From positions 1 through 33,010 of the forward strand of contig CAMYPV010000008.1 of the NCBI GenBank assembly GCA_947293975.1: a stretch of 33,010 nt of DNA. Direction: 5' to 3'. Position 1 is the stretch's first letter. Every line of letters begins with the position of its first letter. The notes beneath the pieces are model-generated. The model was not told where the DNA came from. It did no database searches and was given only the letters and a program-made list of their open reading frames with translations. The DNA is from an uncultured Ezakiella sp. GTDB lineage: Bacteria; Bacillota; Clostridia; Tissierellales; Peptoniphilaceae. Positions 1-6,923 of this stretch are shown here, piece by piece. A program made the translations under genes and the position numbers.

Positions 1-10
1 TGAGTTTTTC

Positions 11-19
11 TGTTATAAT
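11..19 (+). promoter_or_regulatory. Extended -10 promoter element of the gdpd gene
   Basis: TGTTATAAT at 11-19 is a perfect extended -10 (TG-N-TATAAT). It would start a transcript near 26, leaving a short leader before the ATG at 53. Any -35 would lie at or before the left edge of the window, so only half of the promoter can be judged. Confidence 0.5.
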
Positions 20-52
20 ATCTGTATGATTTATTTTATGTAAAGGGGTGTT

Positions 53-751
53 ATGATGGTTGATATTTTTGCTCACAGGGGTTATAGTTCGAGGTTTTTT
101 GAGAATTCGAGAGAGGCTTTTGAGGCGTGCTTGGGTCTTGACATTAAGGGGATCGAGATTGACATTCAGCTTACAAAGGATGGCGAGATGGTTGTAATTC
201 ACGACGAGCATTTGATGAGGCTTCTTGGGGTGGATGCGTTTGTTAAGGATTTGACGCTCGATGAATTGAAGAGTTTTAAATACAAAAACGGCGAGTCGCC
301 GATTACACTTGAGGAGTATATAAATATTATCAAGGACGGCAAGCTCATTACAAATGCAGAGTTAAAGACATCTGTGTTTGAGTATCCGGGGATTGAGAAG
401 AAGGTTTTTGATATTTTCAATTCGTACAATTTGCTTGACAGACTTTTGGTCTCTAGCTTTAATCACTACAGTCTTCTAAGGTTTAAGGAGCTTTGCGACT
501 TGCCTGTGGCGGCACTTACTGATTCAACGCTGATTTCTCCTGAAAAATATTTGATGCAATATGGCTTTGAAATCTATCATCCTGTTTTTACTTCTGTTAA
601 TCGCGAGATGTTCAACGACTTGAAGGAATGCGGTTTAAAATGCAATACTTGGACTGTTAACGGTAAGCTATCTTATAAAATGCTTGTTGACATTGGCGTT
701 GATGGGATTATTACGAATTATCCTGAGTTGGATTTTGTTCGTAATTTTTGA
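53..751 (+). CDS. Glycerophosphodiester phosphodiesterase (GDPD family)
   Basis: Predicted to hydrolyse glycerophosphodiesters to sn-glycerol 3-phosphate and an alcohol, a step of phospholipid-headgroup salvage. The 232-residue length fits the compact UgpQ-like cytosolic type. The N-terminus holds the family signature: AHRGYS near residue 7, then an ENS..AF stretch, the metal-binding EIDIQLTKDG (about 35-44) and VVIHDE (about 47-52). The C-terminal half keeps the TWTVN and DGIITNYP motifs of the last strands of the TIM barrel. No signal peptide or membrane segment is visible. A GGGGTG Shine-Dalgarno precedes two in-frame ATGs (53 and 56), so the exact start is uncertain by one codon. The gene is rich in G-ending codons (GAG, AAG) compared with the A-ending codons of its downstream neighbour, but nothing else suggests transfer. 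It appears monocistronic, with a new promoter following directly. Confidence 0.9.
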   Translation: MMVDIFAHRGYSSRFFENSREAFEACLGLDIKGIEIDIQLTKDGEMVVIHDEHLMRLLGVDAFVKDLTLDELKSFKYKNGESPITLEEYINIIKDGKLITNAELKTSVFEYPGIEKKVFDIFNSYNLLDRLLVSSFNHYSLLRFKELCDLPVAALTDSTLISPEKYLMQYGFEIYHPVFTSVNREMFNDLKECGLKCNTWTVNGKLSYKMLVDIGVDGIITNYPELDFVRNF

Positions 752-772
752 TATGAATAGAGCTTAATTTGT

Positions 773-801
773 TTGCTATGAATACAAAAAAGTGTTATAA
801 T
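773..801 (+). promoter_or_regulatory. Sigma-A-type promoter of malY-like gene
   Basis: TTGCTA (773-778), a 17-bp spacer and TATAAT (796-801), with TG one base upstream of the -10 (extended -10). The predicted start near 808 lies downstream of an in-frame ATG at 769 but upstream of the ATG at 826, which supports 826 as the true start. Confidence 0.7.
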
Positions 802-825
802 GAACTAAAGAACAAGGAGGAATAT

Positions 826-2004
826 ATGTACGATTTTGAAAATATAATTGACAGAAGAAATCAAGGTTCTCGCAAATGGCTTCTTATGAAAGAGTTAAAG
901 CCAAATGTTGGCGATGATGTAATGCCATTTTCAGTTGCTGATATGGAGTTTAAAAATCCACCTGAATTGGTTGAGGATTTGAAAAAATTCTTGGACGAAA
1001 TGGTTTTGGGTTACACAACTAGAAATGCCGATTTTGACAAGGCGATTGTAAGTTGGATGAAAAGACGTCACAATTTTGATTTAAATCCTGAATGGCTTGT
1101 ACATTTTCAAGGCGTTGTAAGTGGGATTTATAATGCAATTTTGGAATTTACCGAAGCGGGCGATGGTATCATTGTTATGCCACCTGTTTACTATCCATTC
1201 TTTACTGTTTGTGAAGCACTCGACAGAAAGATTGTCGAATGTCCACTTATCAATGGCGAAAATGGTTATGAGATCAATTTTGAACTTTTCGAAAAGTTAA
1301 TTGCTGATGATAAAAACAAAGCGCTACTATTTTGTTCGCCACACAATCCAGTTGGCAGAGTTTGGAGGAGAGAAGAACTTCAAAGACTTGCTGATGCGAT
1401 TGTCAAAAACAAAAAATATCTGTTTGCAGACGAAATTCACAACGATTTTGTAATGCCAGGATATGAACACACAATATTCCAAACGTTATCTGACGAATTA
1501 AAAATGAGAACAATCACATTTACATCGGCCTCAAAGACATTTAATATGGCAGGTATGGACCTATGCTCGGTCATCGTTTCAAACGACGAAATGAGAGAAA
1601 GATTTATAAACCGTGCAACAAATACTGCAAGAATTTCTCCGACAGCTCTTGGTTACAAGGCGACAGAAATTTGCTACAACAAATGCGAAAAATGGCTCGA
1701 TGAATGTATTGACAAAATTGAAGAAAATTCAAAATTAGTACGTGAATATATGAACAAAAATCATCCTGAAGTAAAAGTTTCAAAACACGAAGGCACTTAT
1801 CTATTGTGGTTGGACTTTTCAGCTCTTGGTGTTTCAAAAGAAGAACTCGAAAAGAACAATATCCTTCACGATGTATTTTTGGATGAGGGATATATTTTTG
1901 GCACAGGCGGAGAATGTTTCGAAAGAATAAATCTTGCAGCGCCAACAAAATATATCAAAGAACTTCTAACAAGAATTACAAATGCAATTAATGCACTAAA
2001 ATAA
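826..2004 (+). CDS. MalY/PatB-type PLP-dependent C-S lyase or aminotransferase
   Basis: A fold-type I PLP enzyme of the MalY/PatB class, which usually cleaves cystathionine or cysteine to pyruvate, ammonia and a thiol, and in some members acts as an aminotransferase. The start at 826 has a strong AAGGAGG site; an in-frame ATG at 769 has none and lies before the promoter -10. That gives 392 residues, normal for the family. Visible marks are PVYYPF in the substrate/cofactor region, SPHNPVGR (the NP motif), FADEIHNDF (PLP-binding Asp and family-typical H) and the Schiff-base lysine, about K237, in SASKTFNMAG. The C-terminal arginine is in ERINLAAP. No membrane or signal segment is visible. It is transcribed alone, from its own promoter to the terminator at 2009-2040. 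The true substrate cannot be told from sequence. Confidence 0.88.
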   Translation: MYDFENIIDRRNQGSRKWLLMKELKPNVGDDVMPFSVADMEFKNPPELVEDLKKFLDEMVLGYTTRNADFDKAIVSWMKRRHNFDLNPEWLVHFQGVVSGIYNAILEFTEAGDGIIVMPPVYYPFFTVCEALDRKIVECPLINGENGYEINFELFEKLIADDKNKALLFCSPHNPVGRVWRREELQRLADAIVKNKKYLFADEIHNDFVMPGYEHTIFQTLSDELKMRTITFTSASKTFNMAGMDLCSVIVSNDEMRERFINRATNTARISPTALGYKATEICYNKCEKWLDECIDKIEENSKLVREYMNKNHPEVKVSKHEGTYLLWLDFSALGVSKEELEKNNILHDVFLDEGYIFGTGGECFERINLAAPTKYIKELLTRITNAINALK

Positions 2005-2008
2005 ACTA

Positions 2009-2040
2009 AGCCTACGCCGAACGCGTGGGCTTTAATTTTT
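2009..2040 (+). terminator. Rho-independent terminator of malY-like gene
   Basis: A 9-bp stem AGCCTACGC/GCGTGGGCT (one G-U pair) with a 5-nt loop, followed by TTAATTTTT, starting four bases after the stop codon. Confidence 0.8.
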
Positions 2041-2044
2041 GCAA

Positions 2045-2075
2045 TAAAAAAAGCAGTTGAGTGGTCAACTGCTTT
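2045..2075 (-). terminator. Rho-independent terminator, minus strand
   Basis: A perfect 11-bp stem with a CCAC loop (minus strand), followed on the minus strand by TTTTTTTATT. It would end both the candidate sRNA and read-through from the channel gene. On the plus strand the hairpin is followed only by a weak TTTAAATTT, so it works best for minus-strand transcripts. Confidence 0.8.
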
Positions 2076-2140
2076 AAATTTCCGCCGAGAAAAAAATGAT
2101 AAAAATCGACGGAATAACAAGGGGGCTAGCTAAACTAGCC
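2045..2140 (-). ncRNA. Candidate small structured RNA, about 96 nt, own promoter and terminator
   Basis: Read on the minus strand, a promoter (2174-2147) fires just after the channel gene's stop codon and predicts a transcript start near 2140. The RNA would begin with a hairpin GGCTAG-TTTAG-CTAGCC (2140-2124). A C-rich single-stranded stretch ending in CCCTTGTTA follows. Next is a second stem, TTCCGTCGA/TCGGCGGAA (2114-2106 with 2088-2080, one mismatch), around a 17-nt U-rich loop. It ends in a perfect 11-bp stem AAAGCAGTTGA/TCAACTGCTTT (2075-2065 with 2060-2050) running into seven U (2052-2046). No credible open reading frame fits inside. This is classic sRNA architecture, and the C-rich stretch could pair with Shine-Dalgarno sequences, but the function is unknown. 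The alternative is a complex 3' end of the channel mRNA. Confidence 0.5.
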
Positions 2141-2146
2141 ATTTTT

Positions 2147-2174
2147 ATTATACCATATATTCTGAAAAAATCAA
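2147..2174 (-). promoter_or_regulatory. Promoter of the candidate sRNA
   Basis: On the minus strand: TTGATT (2174-2169), a 16-bp spacer and TATAAT (2152-2147), with TG one base before the -10. It begins at the base after the channel gene's TAG stop (2177-2175), a place where a promoter serves no annotated protein. Confidence 0.6.
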
Positions 2175-2942
2175 CTATTTATTCTTTTTGAATGCAAAAT
2201 GATAAACACTGGCGATAAACATTCCGCCCAATATATTTCCGATTGTAACCGGAATCATATTTTTGAGTATTTGTGCAAATGTTAGTGGGCAAGTGCTTTC
2301 TAAAACTCCAAACGAGAAATAGAACATATTTGCCACGCTATGCTCGTATTTTAATAAGATGAATGCAATGATTGGCACGCCCATCAATGCAAATTTTGAA
2401 ATGCCGTCGTTTGCTGAGAATGAAACCCAAACGCCAAGGCATACGAGTATATTACACATAAAGCCCATGCCCAAGCACTCTACAAAGCTAAGGCCTACCT
2501 TTGATTGAATTGAGCTTGTTAAAATTTGTGCAACATCAGGATCTGGTGCGACTAAATAGTGATTGACAGCCGCGATAAAAAATCCGCCGAGCAAGTTCCA
2601 AAAATAAACTCTGACCCAGTTTGTCAAAAGAGGTTTAACGCCGTATCTCTTGTCTAAAAATCCACCGAACAACAAAATATTGCCTGTAAATAGCTCTCCA
2701 CCTGCAATTATTACAAGCATGAGTCCCATGTTAAACATAAATGCGCCCAAAAACGGTGCAATGCTAGGACTTAAAACTGCATTTACCCTTGCGTTGATAA
2801 TTGCAGCAAGAGCGATGAAAGCGCCTGCCATAAACGCGAGCAGTCTGGTGGTTCTTGGGTTATTTGATGTTTTTTTAACGCCGATCTCGTACGAGCGGTT
2901 GTTCATTTCTGATGGACTCAAATTTATTGAAAAATGTTCCAT
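2175..2942 (-). CDS. Formate/nitrite transporter (FNT) family channel
   Basis: A 255-residue polytopic membrane protein of the FocA/NirC family, pentameric channels that pass small monovalent anions such as formate, nitrite or hydrosulfide. About six hydrophobic segments are visible (roughly residues 34-54, 64-86, 106-128, 152-176, 184-204 and 226-250). The family pattern is present: GAFMFNMGLMLVIIAG followed by GELFTGN early on, and a conserved CNILVCLGVW stretch around the middle, matching the repeated half-helix motif. The start at 2942 is preceded by a good AGGGAGG site. It is convergent with the malY-like gene and divergent from the GNAT gene. No neighbour reveals the substrate: neither formate-lyase nor nitrite-reductase genes are nearby. 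Confidence 0.88.
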   Translation of the reverse strand: MEHFSINLSPSEMNNRSYEIGVKKTSNNPRTTRLLAFMAGAFIALAAIINARVNAVLSPSIAPFLGAFMFNMGLMLVIIAGGELFTGNILLFGGFLDKRYGVKPLLTNWVRVYFWNLLGGFFIAAVNHYLVAPDPDVAQILTSSIQSKVGLSFVECLGMGFMCNILVCLGVWVSFSANDGISKFALMGVPIIAFILLKYEHSVANMFYFSFGVLESTCPLTFAQILKNMIPVTIGNILGGMFIASVYHFAFKKNK

Positions 2943-2955
2943 AATTCCTCCCTTA

Positions 2956-2984
2956 TTTTAAAAAAATTTTTTCTGTGTTATAAT
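2956..2984 (+). promoter_or_regulatory. Extended -10 promoter of GNAT gene in a divergent region
   Basis: TG-T-TATAAT with the -10 at 2979-2984; the -35 position (2956-2961, TTTTAA) is poor. On the opposite strand the same AT-rich 88 bp contains TGATATAAT, which could serve the channel gene, so the two promoters probably overlap. Confidence 0.4.
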
Positions 2985-3030
2985 TTTCATATATTATTAT
3001 ATCACAAATTAGCGTAAATTTGGAGGAAAT

Positions 3031-3513
3031 ATGTGCTTGGAGATAAAAAATATTAAAACAAAGAGGCTTTTGCTACGCAATTGGCAAATGACAGATCTTG
3101 ATGATTTATATAAATTTGCAAGCGTCCCCGGCGTGGGTGAGGGCGCAGGCTGGGAACATCACAAAACCTTGGAGGATTCAAAAGAGTTTTTAGAGATGCT
3201 TATTAGATTTAAAACTGTTTTTTGCATCGAACTTGATGGGCGTGCAATCGGGAGTTTTGATTTTTCGTGGGATAAGTACAAAAAAGATTTTATCTCAATC
3301 GGATATTCGATGGCAAAGGATTGTTGGGGCAATGGTTATATGACCGAGGCGGCGAATGCGATTTTAAATTATTTTCGTGAAAATTACGGCGTGCATAAAT
3401 TTTGTGCAAGGACTTTTCCAAATAATTTTCGCTCGCAAAAACTTTTGGAGAGATTGGGTTTTAAATTTGTAAGCTCTGATGATGAAGAGAATTACTACGA
3501 ATTGTTAAAGTAA
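3031..3513 (+). CDS. GNAT-family N-acetyltransferase (RimJ/RimL-like)
   Basis: A 160-residue acetyl-CoA-dependent N-acetyltransferase of the RimJ/RimL subfamily. The start at 3031 has a perfect GGAGG site seven bases upstream. Seen are the N-terminal TKRLLLRNWQMTDL typical of the subfamily, the central strand IGSFDF and IGYSMAKDCWGNGYMTEA, which contains the acetyl-CoA pyrophosphate-binding loop (GNGYMTEA corresponds to the usual G-x-G-Y-x-T/A-E-A). The C-terminal NFRSQKLLERLGFKF is also typical. The substrate (ribosomal-protein N-terminus, aminoglycoside or small amine) cannot be deduced. It has no operon partner; the riboswitch promoter follows 9 bases after the stop. Confidence 0.85.
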   Translation: MCLEIKNIKTKRLLLRNWQMTDLDDLYKFASVPGVGEGAGWEHHKTLEDSKEFLEMLIRFKTVFCIELDGRAIGSFDFSWDKYKKDFISIGYSMAKDCWGNGYMTEAANAILNYFRENYGVHKFCARTFPNNFRSQKLLERLGFKFVSSDDEENYYELLK

Positions 3514-3521
3514 AATTCGTC

Positions 3522-3550
3522 TTGATAAATACTGGTTTTAATGATAAAAT
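3522..3550 (+). promoter_or_regulatory. Promoter of the cobalamin operon
   Basis: TTGATA (3522-3527), a 17-bp spacer and TAAAAT (3545-3550), with TG one base before the -10. The predicted transcript start near 3557 coincides with the 5' edge of the riboswitch fold. Confidence 0.75.
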
Positions 3551-3556
3551 ATACTT

Positions 3557-3733
3557 AGGGAAAAGGAAAAACCTTACAGCTACCTCTACTGTTTTTTTGG
3601 ACAAAAGTCAATGCCACTTCGCATTGAGGGAAGGCGACTCGCGGGTGAAGAAAGAGTCAGGATACCTAATGTAATCATAGTCTGGGATAGGGATTATGTA
3701 TGTTTTGGCGTGCTCGTAAGGTCACGCTTTTTT
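3557..3733 (+). promoter_or_regulatory. Cobalamin (adenosylcobalamin-type) riboswitch with expression platform
   Basis: The leader shows the ordered conserved blocks of the cobalamin aptamer: AGGGAAAAGG near the start, CAGCTACCTCTACTGT (about 3577-3592), AATGCCACTTCGCATT (a small hairpin, 3610-3625), GAGGGAAGG (about 3626-3634), a GACTC/GAGTC stem, and the B12-box-like GTCAGGATACCT (about 3656-3667). A terminator hairpin follows at 3707-3733. In this class, binding of the cobalamin product favours termination, so the biosynthetic operon should be off when B12 is plentiful. The match is from memory of the consensus and was not scored against a covariance model. Which cobalamin form binds is not resolved. 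Confidence 0.88.
3707..3733 (+). terminator. Riboswitch-controlled intrinsic terminator
   Basis: A GCGTG/CACGC stem (3708-3712 with 3723-3727), extendable by a G-U pair, and six T (3728-3733). It lies 36 bases before the first operon ATG, as expected for the expression platform. Confidence 0.7.
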
Positions 3734-3769
3734 GTTATAAATTTTAGATGATATAATCGTGGGGGAATT

Positions 3770-4612
3770 ATGGCTAGATTAATGGTAATGGGAACAACTT
3801 CATCAGCAGGCAAAAGCCTTCTTGTAACGGGGCTTGTTCGTTATTTTAAAAAGAATGGATATAAGAGTTATCCTTTTAAATCACAAAATATGAGTTCAAA
3901 ATGCGTGGTGCTTGCTGACGGCAAAAAAATTTCGACAGCGCAGGCACTCCAGGCGTATAGCGCAGGCATTGAGCCAGATGTGAGGATGAATCCCGTTTTA
4001 TTGATGCCAAAATCGAACACAGGAAGCATGGTCGTGCTTGATGGCATCGAGTACAAGCACATGCAGGCGCGCGAATACTTTCAATTTAAAACAGAATTAA
4101 GGCCACATATAATAGAAATCTTTAAAGAGATTGAAGCTGAAAATGACATCGTTGTGATCGAGGGCGCTGGAAGCCCTGCTGAGATTAATTTAAGGGAAAA
4201 CGACATTGTAAACATGGGACTTGCCGAAATGGTCGATGCGCCGGTAATTTTGGTGGCGGATATTGACAGAGGCGGTGTGTTTGCGTCGCTTTATGGGACG
4301 GTAATGCTACTTGACCCTGAGGAGCGCAAGCGCATAAAGGGTCTTGTCATAAATAAATTCAGAGGCGACAAAACCCTTCTTGAAAGCGGCATTAAAAAAA
4401 TCGAAGAGCTAACGGGCATTCCTGTTGTGGGGCTAATTCCTTATGAGCATTTTGAATTGGTTGATGAGGACAGCTTGATTGATTATGACAAGCTTGCAAA
4501 CCACAAAGAGCAAACCAAAGAGGAACTTGAAGCCGAACTCGACAAGCTCGAAACGGTGCTTGAAAATAATATGGACATGGAATTTATAAAGAGGATTAGT
4601 GGAATTAAATGA
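3770..4612 (+). CDS. cbiP: Cobyric acid synthase, short form lacking the glutamine-amidotransferase domain
   Basis: Cobyric acid synthase normally amidates side chains b, d, e and g of adenosylcobyrinic acid diamide, using ATP and ammonia from glutamine. This copy has 280 residues; the family usually has about 480-510. The dethiobiotin-synthetase-like ATPase domain looks whole (about 1-225): P-loop GTTSSAGKS, PFKSQNMSS, AQALQA, MNPVLLMPKSNTGS, IEGAGSPAEINLRENDIVNM, ADIDRGGVFASLYGT and NKFRGD. The family's next motif (here DEDSL, about 235-239) is followed not by the roughly 230-residue GATase domain but by a charged helical tail. That tail ends in LDKLETVLENNMDMEFI, resembling the usual C-terminal helix of full-length members, so the GATase domain looks excised rather than the gene cut short. 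No frameshift remnant is present: the stop overlaps the cbiB start (ATGA). First gene after the riboswitch; Shine-Dalgarno GGGGGAA. Confidence 0.85.
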   Translation: MARLMVMGTTSSAGKSLLVTGLVRYFKKNGYKSYPFKSQNMSSKCVVLADGKKISTAQALQAYSAGIEPDVRMNPVLLMPKSNTGSMVVLDGIEYKHMQAREYFQFKTELRPHIIEIFKEIEAENDIVVIEGAGSPAEINLRENDIVNMGLAEMVDAPVILVADIDRGGVFASLYGTVMLLDPEERKRIKGLVINKFRGDKTLLESGIKKIEELTGIPVVGLIPYEHFELVDEDSLIDYDKLANHKEQTKEELEAELDKLETVLENNMDMEFIKRISGIK

Positions 4613-5544
4613 TTTTATTTTTGGCTGTAATCATTGACTTTTTAATAGGCGACCCGGTCTATCCGTACCATCCTATAAGAATTATGGGACGTATAATTAG
4701 ATGCGAGGAGAAATTTGTAAGAGCATATTCAGACAGCAACAGAGAATTATTCTGGGGTGGTCTTTTTATGCTCCTTTTTAATCTTGCGATTGCATCGGGC
4801 GTTGTTAATCTTGTTTTGTTTTTCTCAAACAGGATTTTGTATACAATTATTTCGGTCTATTTAATTTATTCATCAATTGCCGCGAGAGACTTGATCAAGT
4901 CTGCCAACCGAGTAAAGCTTGCACTACATGGCTCGATTGAAGATGCGAGACACGCACTTTCGATGATTGTTGGGCGTGACACGACAAGATTAAACCGCGA
5001 AGAGATTGTAAGGGCGACTGTGGAGACGGTTGCTGAGAACACGAGCGACGGAATTATTGCACCGCTATTTTATATTTTTCTTCTTGGGCCAGCAGGTGGC
5101 ATGATGTATAAATTTGTAAATACAATGGATTCGACCATTGGCTATCGTGACGAGAGATACGAGTATTTGGGAAAGGCGGCGGCGATTTTTGACGACGTCG
5201 TAAACTTTATACCGGCAAGAATTACGGGTATGCTTTTTGTTGTGGGTGCATTTATTTTGGGCTACGATTACAAAAATGCATTTGACATCATGATTCGAGA
5301 TGCAAGTAAGCACGCTTCACCAAATGCCGGTTATCCCGAGGCGGCTGTTGCTGGCATGCTAAATGTAAGGCTTGGCGGCCCGAGTGCGTACCACGGTGTG
5401 ATGGAGCAAAAGGCTTATTTGGGCGATGATAATAGAACGATTGAGATGGAAGATATTACAAGGGCAAATCGCATTGCAATTTTGAGCGAGATTATTTTTG
5501 TATTATGTATAATTATTATTAAAATTTTTTGGAGGTTGAAATGA
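4609..5544 (+). CDS. cbiB: Adenosylcobinamide-phosphate synthase
   Basis: Membrane enzyme joining adenosylcobyric acid to (R)-1-amino-2-propanol O-2-phosphate, giving adenosylcobinamide phosphate. The 311 residues match the family, with about five hydrophobic segments (N-terminal 1-12, 48-75, 77-90, about 150-170, 200-220 and C-terminal 288-308). Signature stretches are IDFLIGDPVYPYHPIRIMG at the N-terminus, GRDTTRLNREEIVRATVE, ENTSDGIIAPLFY, NTMDSTIGYRDERYEYLGK and HASPNAGYPEAAVAG. Its start is inside an ATGA overlap with cbiP, indicating translational coupling. The aminopropanol-phosphate donor is supplied by CobD, encoded two genes on. Confidence 0.95.
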   Translation: MILFLAVIIDFLIGDPVYPYHPIRIMGRIIRCEEKFVRAYSDSNRELFWGGLFMLLFNLAIASGVVNLVLFFSNRILYTIISVYLIYSSIAARDLIKSANRVKLALHGSIEDARHALSMIVGRDTTRLNREEIVRATVETVAENTSDGIIAPLFYIFLLGPAGGMMYKFVNTMDSTIGYRDERYEYLGKAAAIFDDVVNFIPARITGMLFVVGAFILGYDYKNAFDIMIRDASKHASPNAGYPEAAVAGMLNVRLGGPSAYHGVMEQKAYLGDDNRTIEMEDITRANRIAILSEIIFVLCIIIIKIFWRLK

Positions 5545-6923
5545 AAAAGGGAGTTGTAGTTGTAGCATTTGGCACGAGTTATAAAGACACTTATGACAAG
5601 ACGATTTTACCGATTTATGAGACGATTAAAGACAAGCTTGGACTTGAAACAGAACTTGCGTTTACAAGCAGAATTATTAAAAAGATTTTAGCAAAGCGTG
5701 GCATTGAATTTATGAACGAGATTGAGGCAGTTGAAAAGTTAAGAGAAAGTTGCGACGAGATCTTCCTTGTGCCACTTCACATCTTAAGAGGTTTTGAATA
5801 CGAAAAGCTCGAGGCCATCGAGGGGGTAAGAGTTGGAAAGCCACTTTTGGAAACGATTGACGATATAAGAGAATTTGCAAGGCGGGTTAAATTCTCCGAT
5901 AAGGATACCGCGATGATTTTGATGGGCCACGGCACAGAGCATCAAGTTGACTGGGTGTACGAAAGCTTAGAGAACGCCTATCACGAAATTGGCTATGATA
6001 AATTATTTGTAGGCACAGTTGAGGGCAAGCGCACAATTGAAGACATCATTCCAAGACTCAAAGAAAAGGGCATCAAAAAAGTTGTGCTAAGACCGCTTAT
6101 GCTTGTTGCGGGCGATCACGCAAAGAACGACATGGCAGGAGACGAGGATGACAGCTGGAAGAGCGTGCTTGAACGTGAAGGCTTTGAGGTCGAAGCAAGG
6201 CTCATTGGTCTTGGCGAGGAGCCAGAGGTTAGGGCGATGTATTATGAAAATTTGGAAAAACTTATGAATTCCAAAAAACTCTATGCAATTGGCACAGGCC
6301 CAGGCAAAAAGGAATATCTAACGCTGATGGCAGTAAACGCTCTAAAAGAAGCGAGCGTGATTTTTGCACCGAACAACAAGGGCAAAAATATGGCGCTTGA
6401 TACTGTGAGCGATTTTATCGATGGCAAAAAAGTTGTAATGCTTGATTATCCGATGGGCAATGTGACAGACGAGGATTACAAAAAGGCATTTCAAATTATT
6501 GACAGCGAATTAAAACCGGGTGACGTTGGGGCGTTTGTAACGATTGGAGACGCGACTGTCTATTCGACATTTATAAATACATTGGAGTACAACAATGGTC
6601 TTGACATACAATTTGTGCCGGGTATTCCAAGCTTTTTGGCAGCGGCAAACATTTTAAAAACTCCGCTTGTAAAGAAGAATGAAAACTTTACGCTGTGCGA
6701 AAATTTAACGGACGATGTTTTAAAAACTTCGGCAGCTGTTGCAATTTTAAAAACTTTTAGAAACGAAAACAAAAAGGAAATTATCAAAAAGCTCAAAGAA
6801 AACGGCTACGATTATAAATACATTTCAAATATTTCCGCATGTCACGAGCGAATTGCAACGACAGACGAAGAGATTTTGAAAGAAGAAAATTACTTGAGCT
6901 TGATTATAGGAAGACGCAAATGA
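5541..6923 (+). CDS. cbiKL: Fused sirohydrochlorin cobaltochelatase (CbiK) and cobalt-factor-II C20-methyltransferase (CbiL)
   Basis: A 460-residue two-domain protein. Residues 1 to about 245 are an anaerobic-type CbiK that inserts cobalt into sirohydrochlorin: VVVAFGTSYKDTY at the N-terminus, and the two metal-site histidines, about H130 in MGHGTEH and H193 in VAGDHAKNDMAG. From L247 (LYAIGTGPGKKEYLTL) begins a tetrapyrrole methylase domain. It has the first-strand GTGPG, a mid-domain GDATVYST and PGIPSFLAAA, the usual S-adenosylmethionine-site pattern of CbiL/CobI. The pathway order (chelation, then C20 methylation) matches domain order, so the fusion may pass cobalt-sirohydrochlorin along. 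The start is the ATG at 5541, with GGAGG upstream, overlapping the cbiB stop (ATGA); an in-frame TTG at 5529 is unlikely. In many genomes these are two adjacent genes. Confidence 0.92.
   Translation: MKKGVVVVAFGTSYKDTYDKTILPIYETIKDKLGLETELAFTSRIIKKILAKRGIEFMNEIEAVEKLRESCDEIFLVPLHILRGFEYEKLEAIEGVRVGKPLLETIDDIREFARRVKFSDKDTAMILMGHGTEHQVDWVYESLENAYHEIGYDKLFVGTVEGKRTIEDIIPRLKEKGIKKVVLRPLMLVAGDHAKNDMAGDEDDSWKSVLEREGFEVEARLIGLGEEPEVRAMYYENLEKLMNSKKLYAIGTGPGKKEYLTLMAVNALKEASVIFAPNNKGKNMALDTVSDFIDGKKVVMLDYPMGNVTDEDYKKAFQIIDSELKPGDVGAFVTIGDATVYSTFINTLEYNNGLDIQFVPGIPSFLAAANILKTPLVKKNENFTLCENLTDDVLKTSAAVAILKTFRNENKKEIIKKLKENGYDYKYISNISACHERIATTDEEILKEENYLSLIIGRRK

Noticed and set aside
2650..2961. Plus-strand 103-codon frame opposite the FNT gene
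   Set aside because: It is the shadow of a clear membrane channel gene, without a promoter or ribosome-binding site.
3749..3757. Perfect extended -10 (TGATATAAT) just before cbiP, which could bypass the riboswitch
   Set aside because: Its transcript start would fall near 3764, inside or after the Shine-Dalgarno site, leaving almost no leader, and the -35 position is poor. Probably AT-rich chance.
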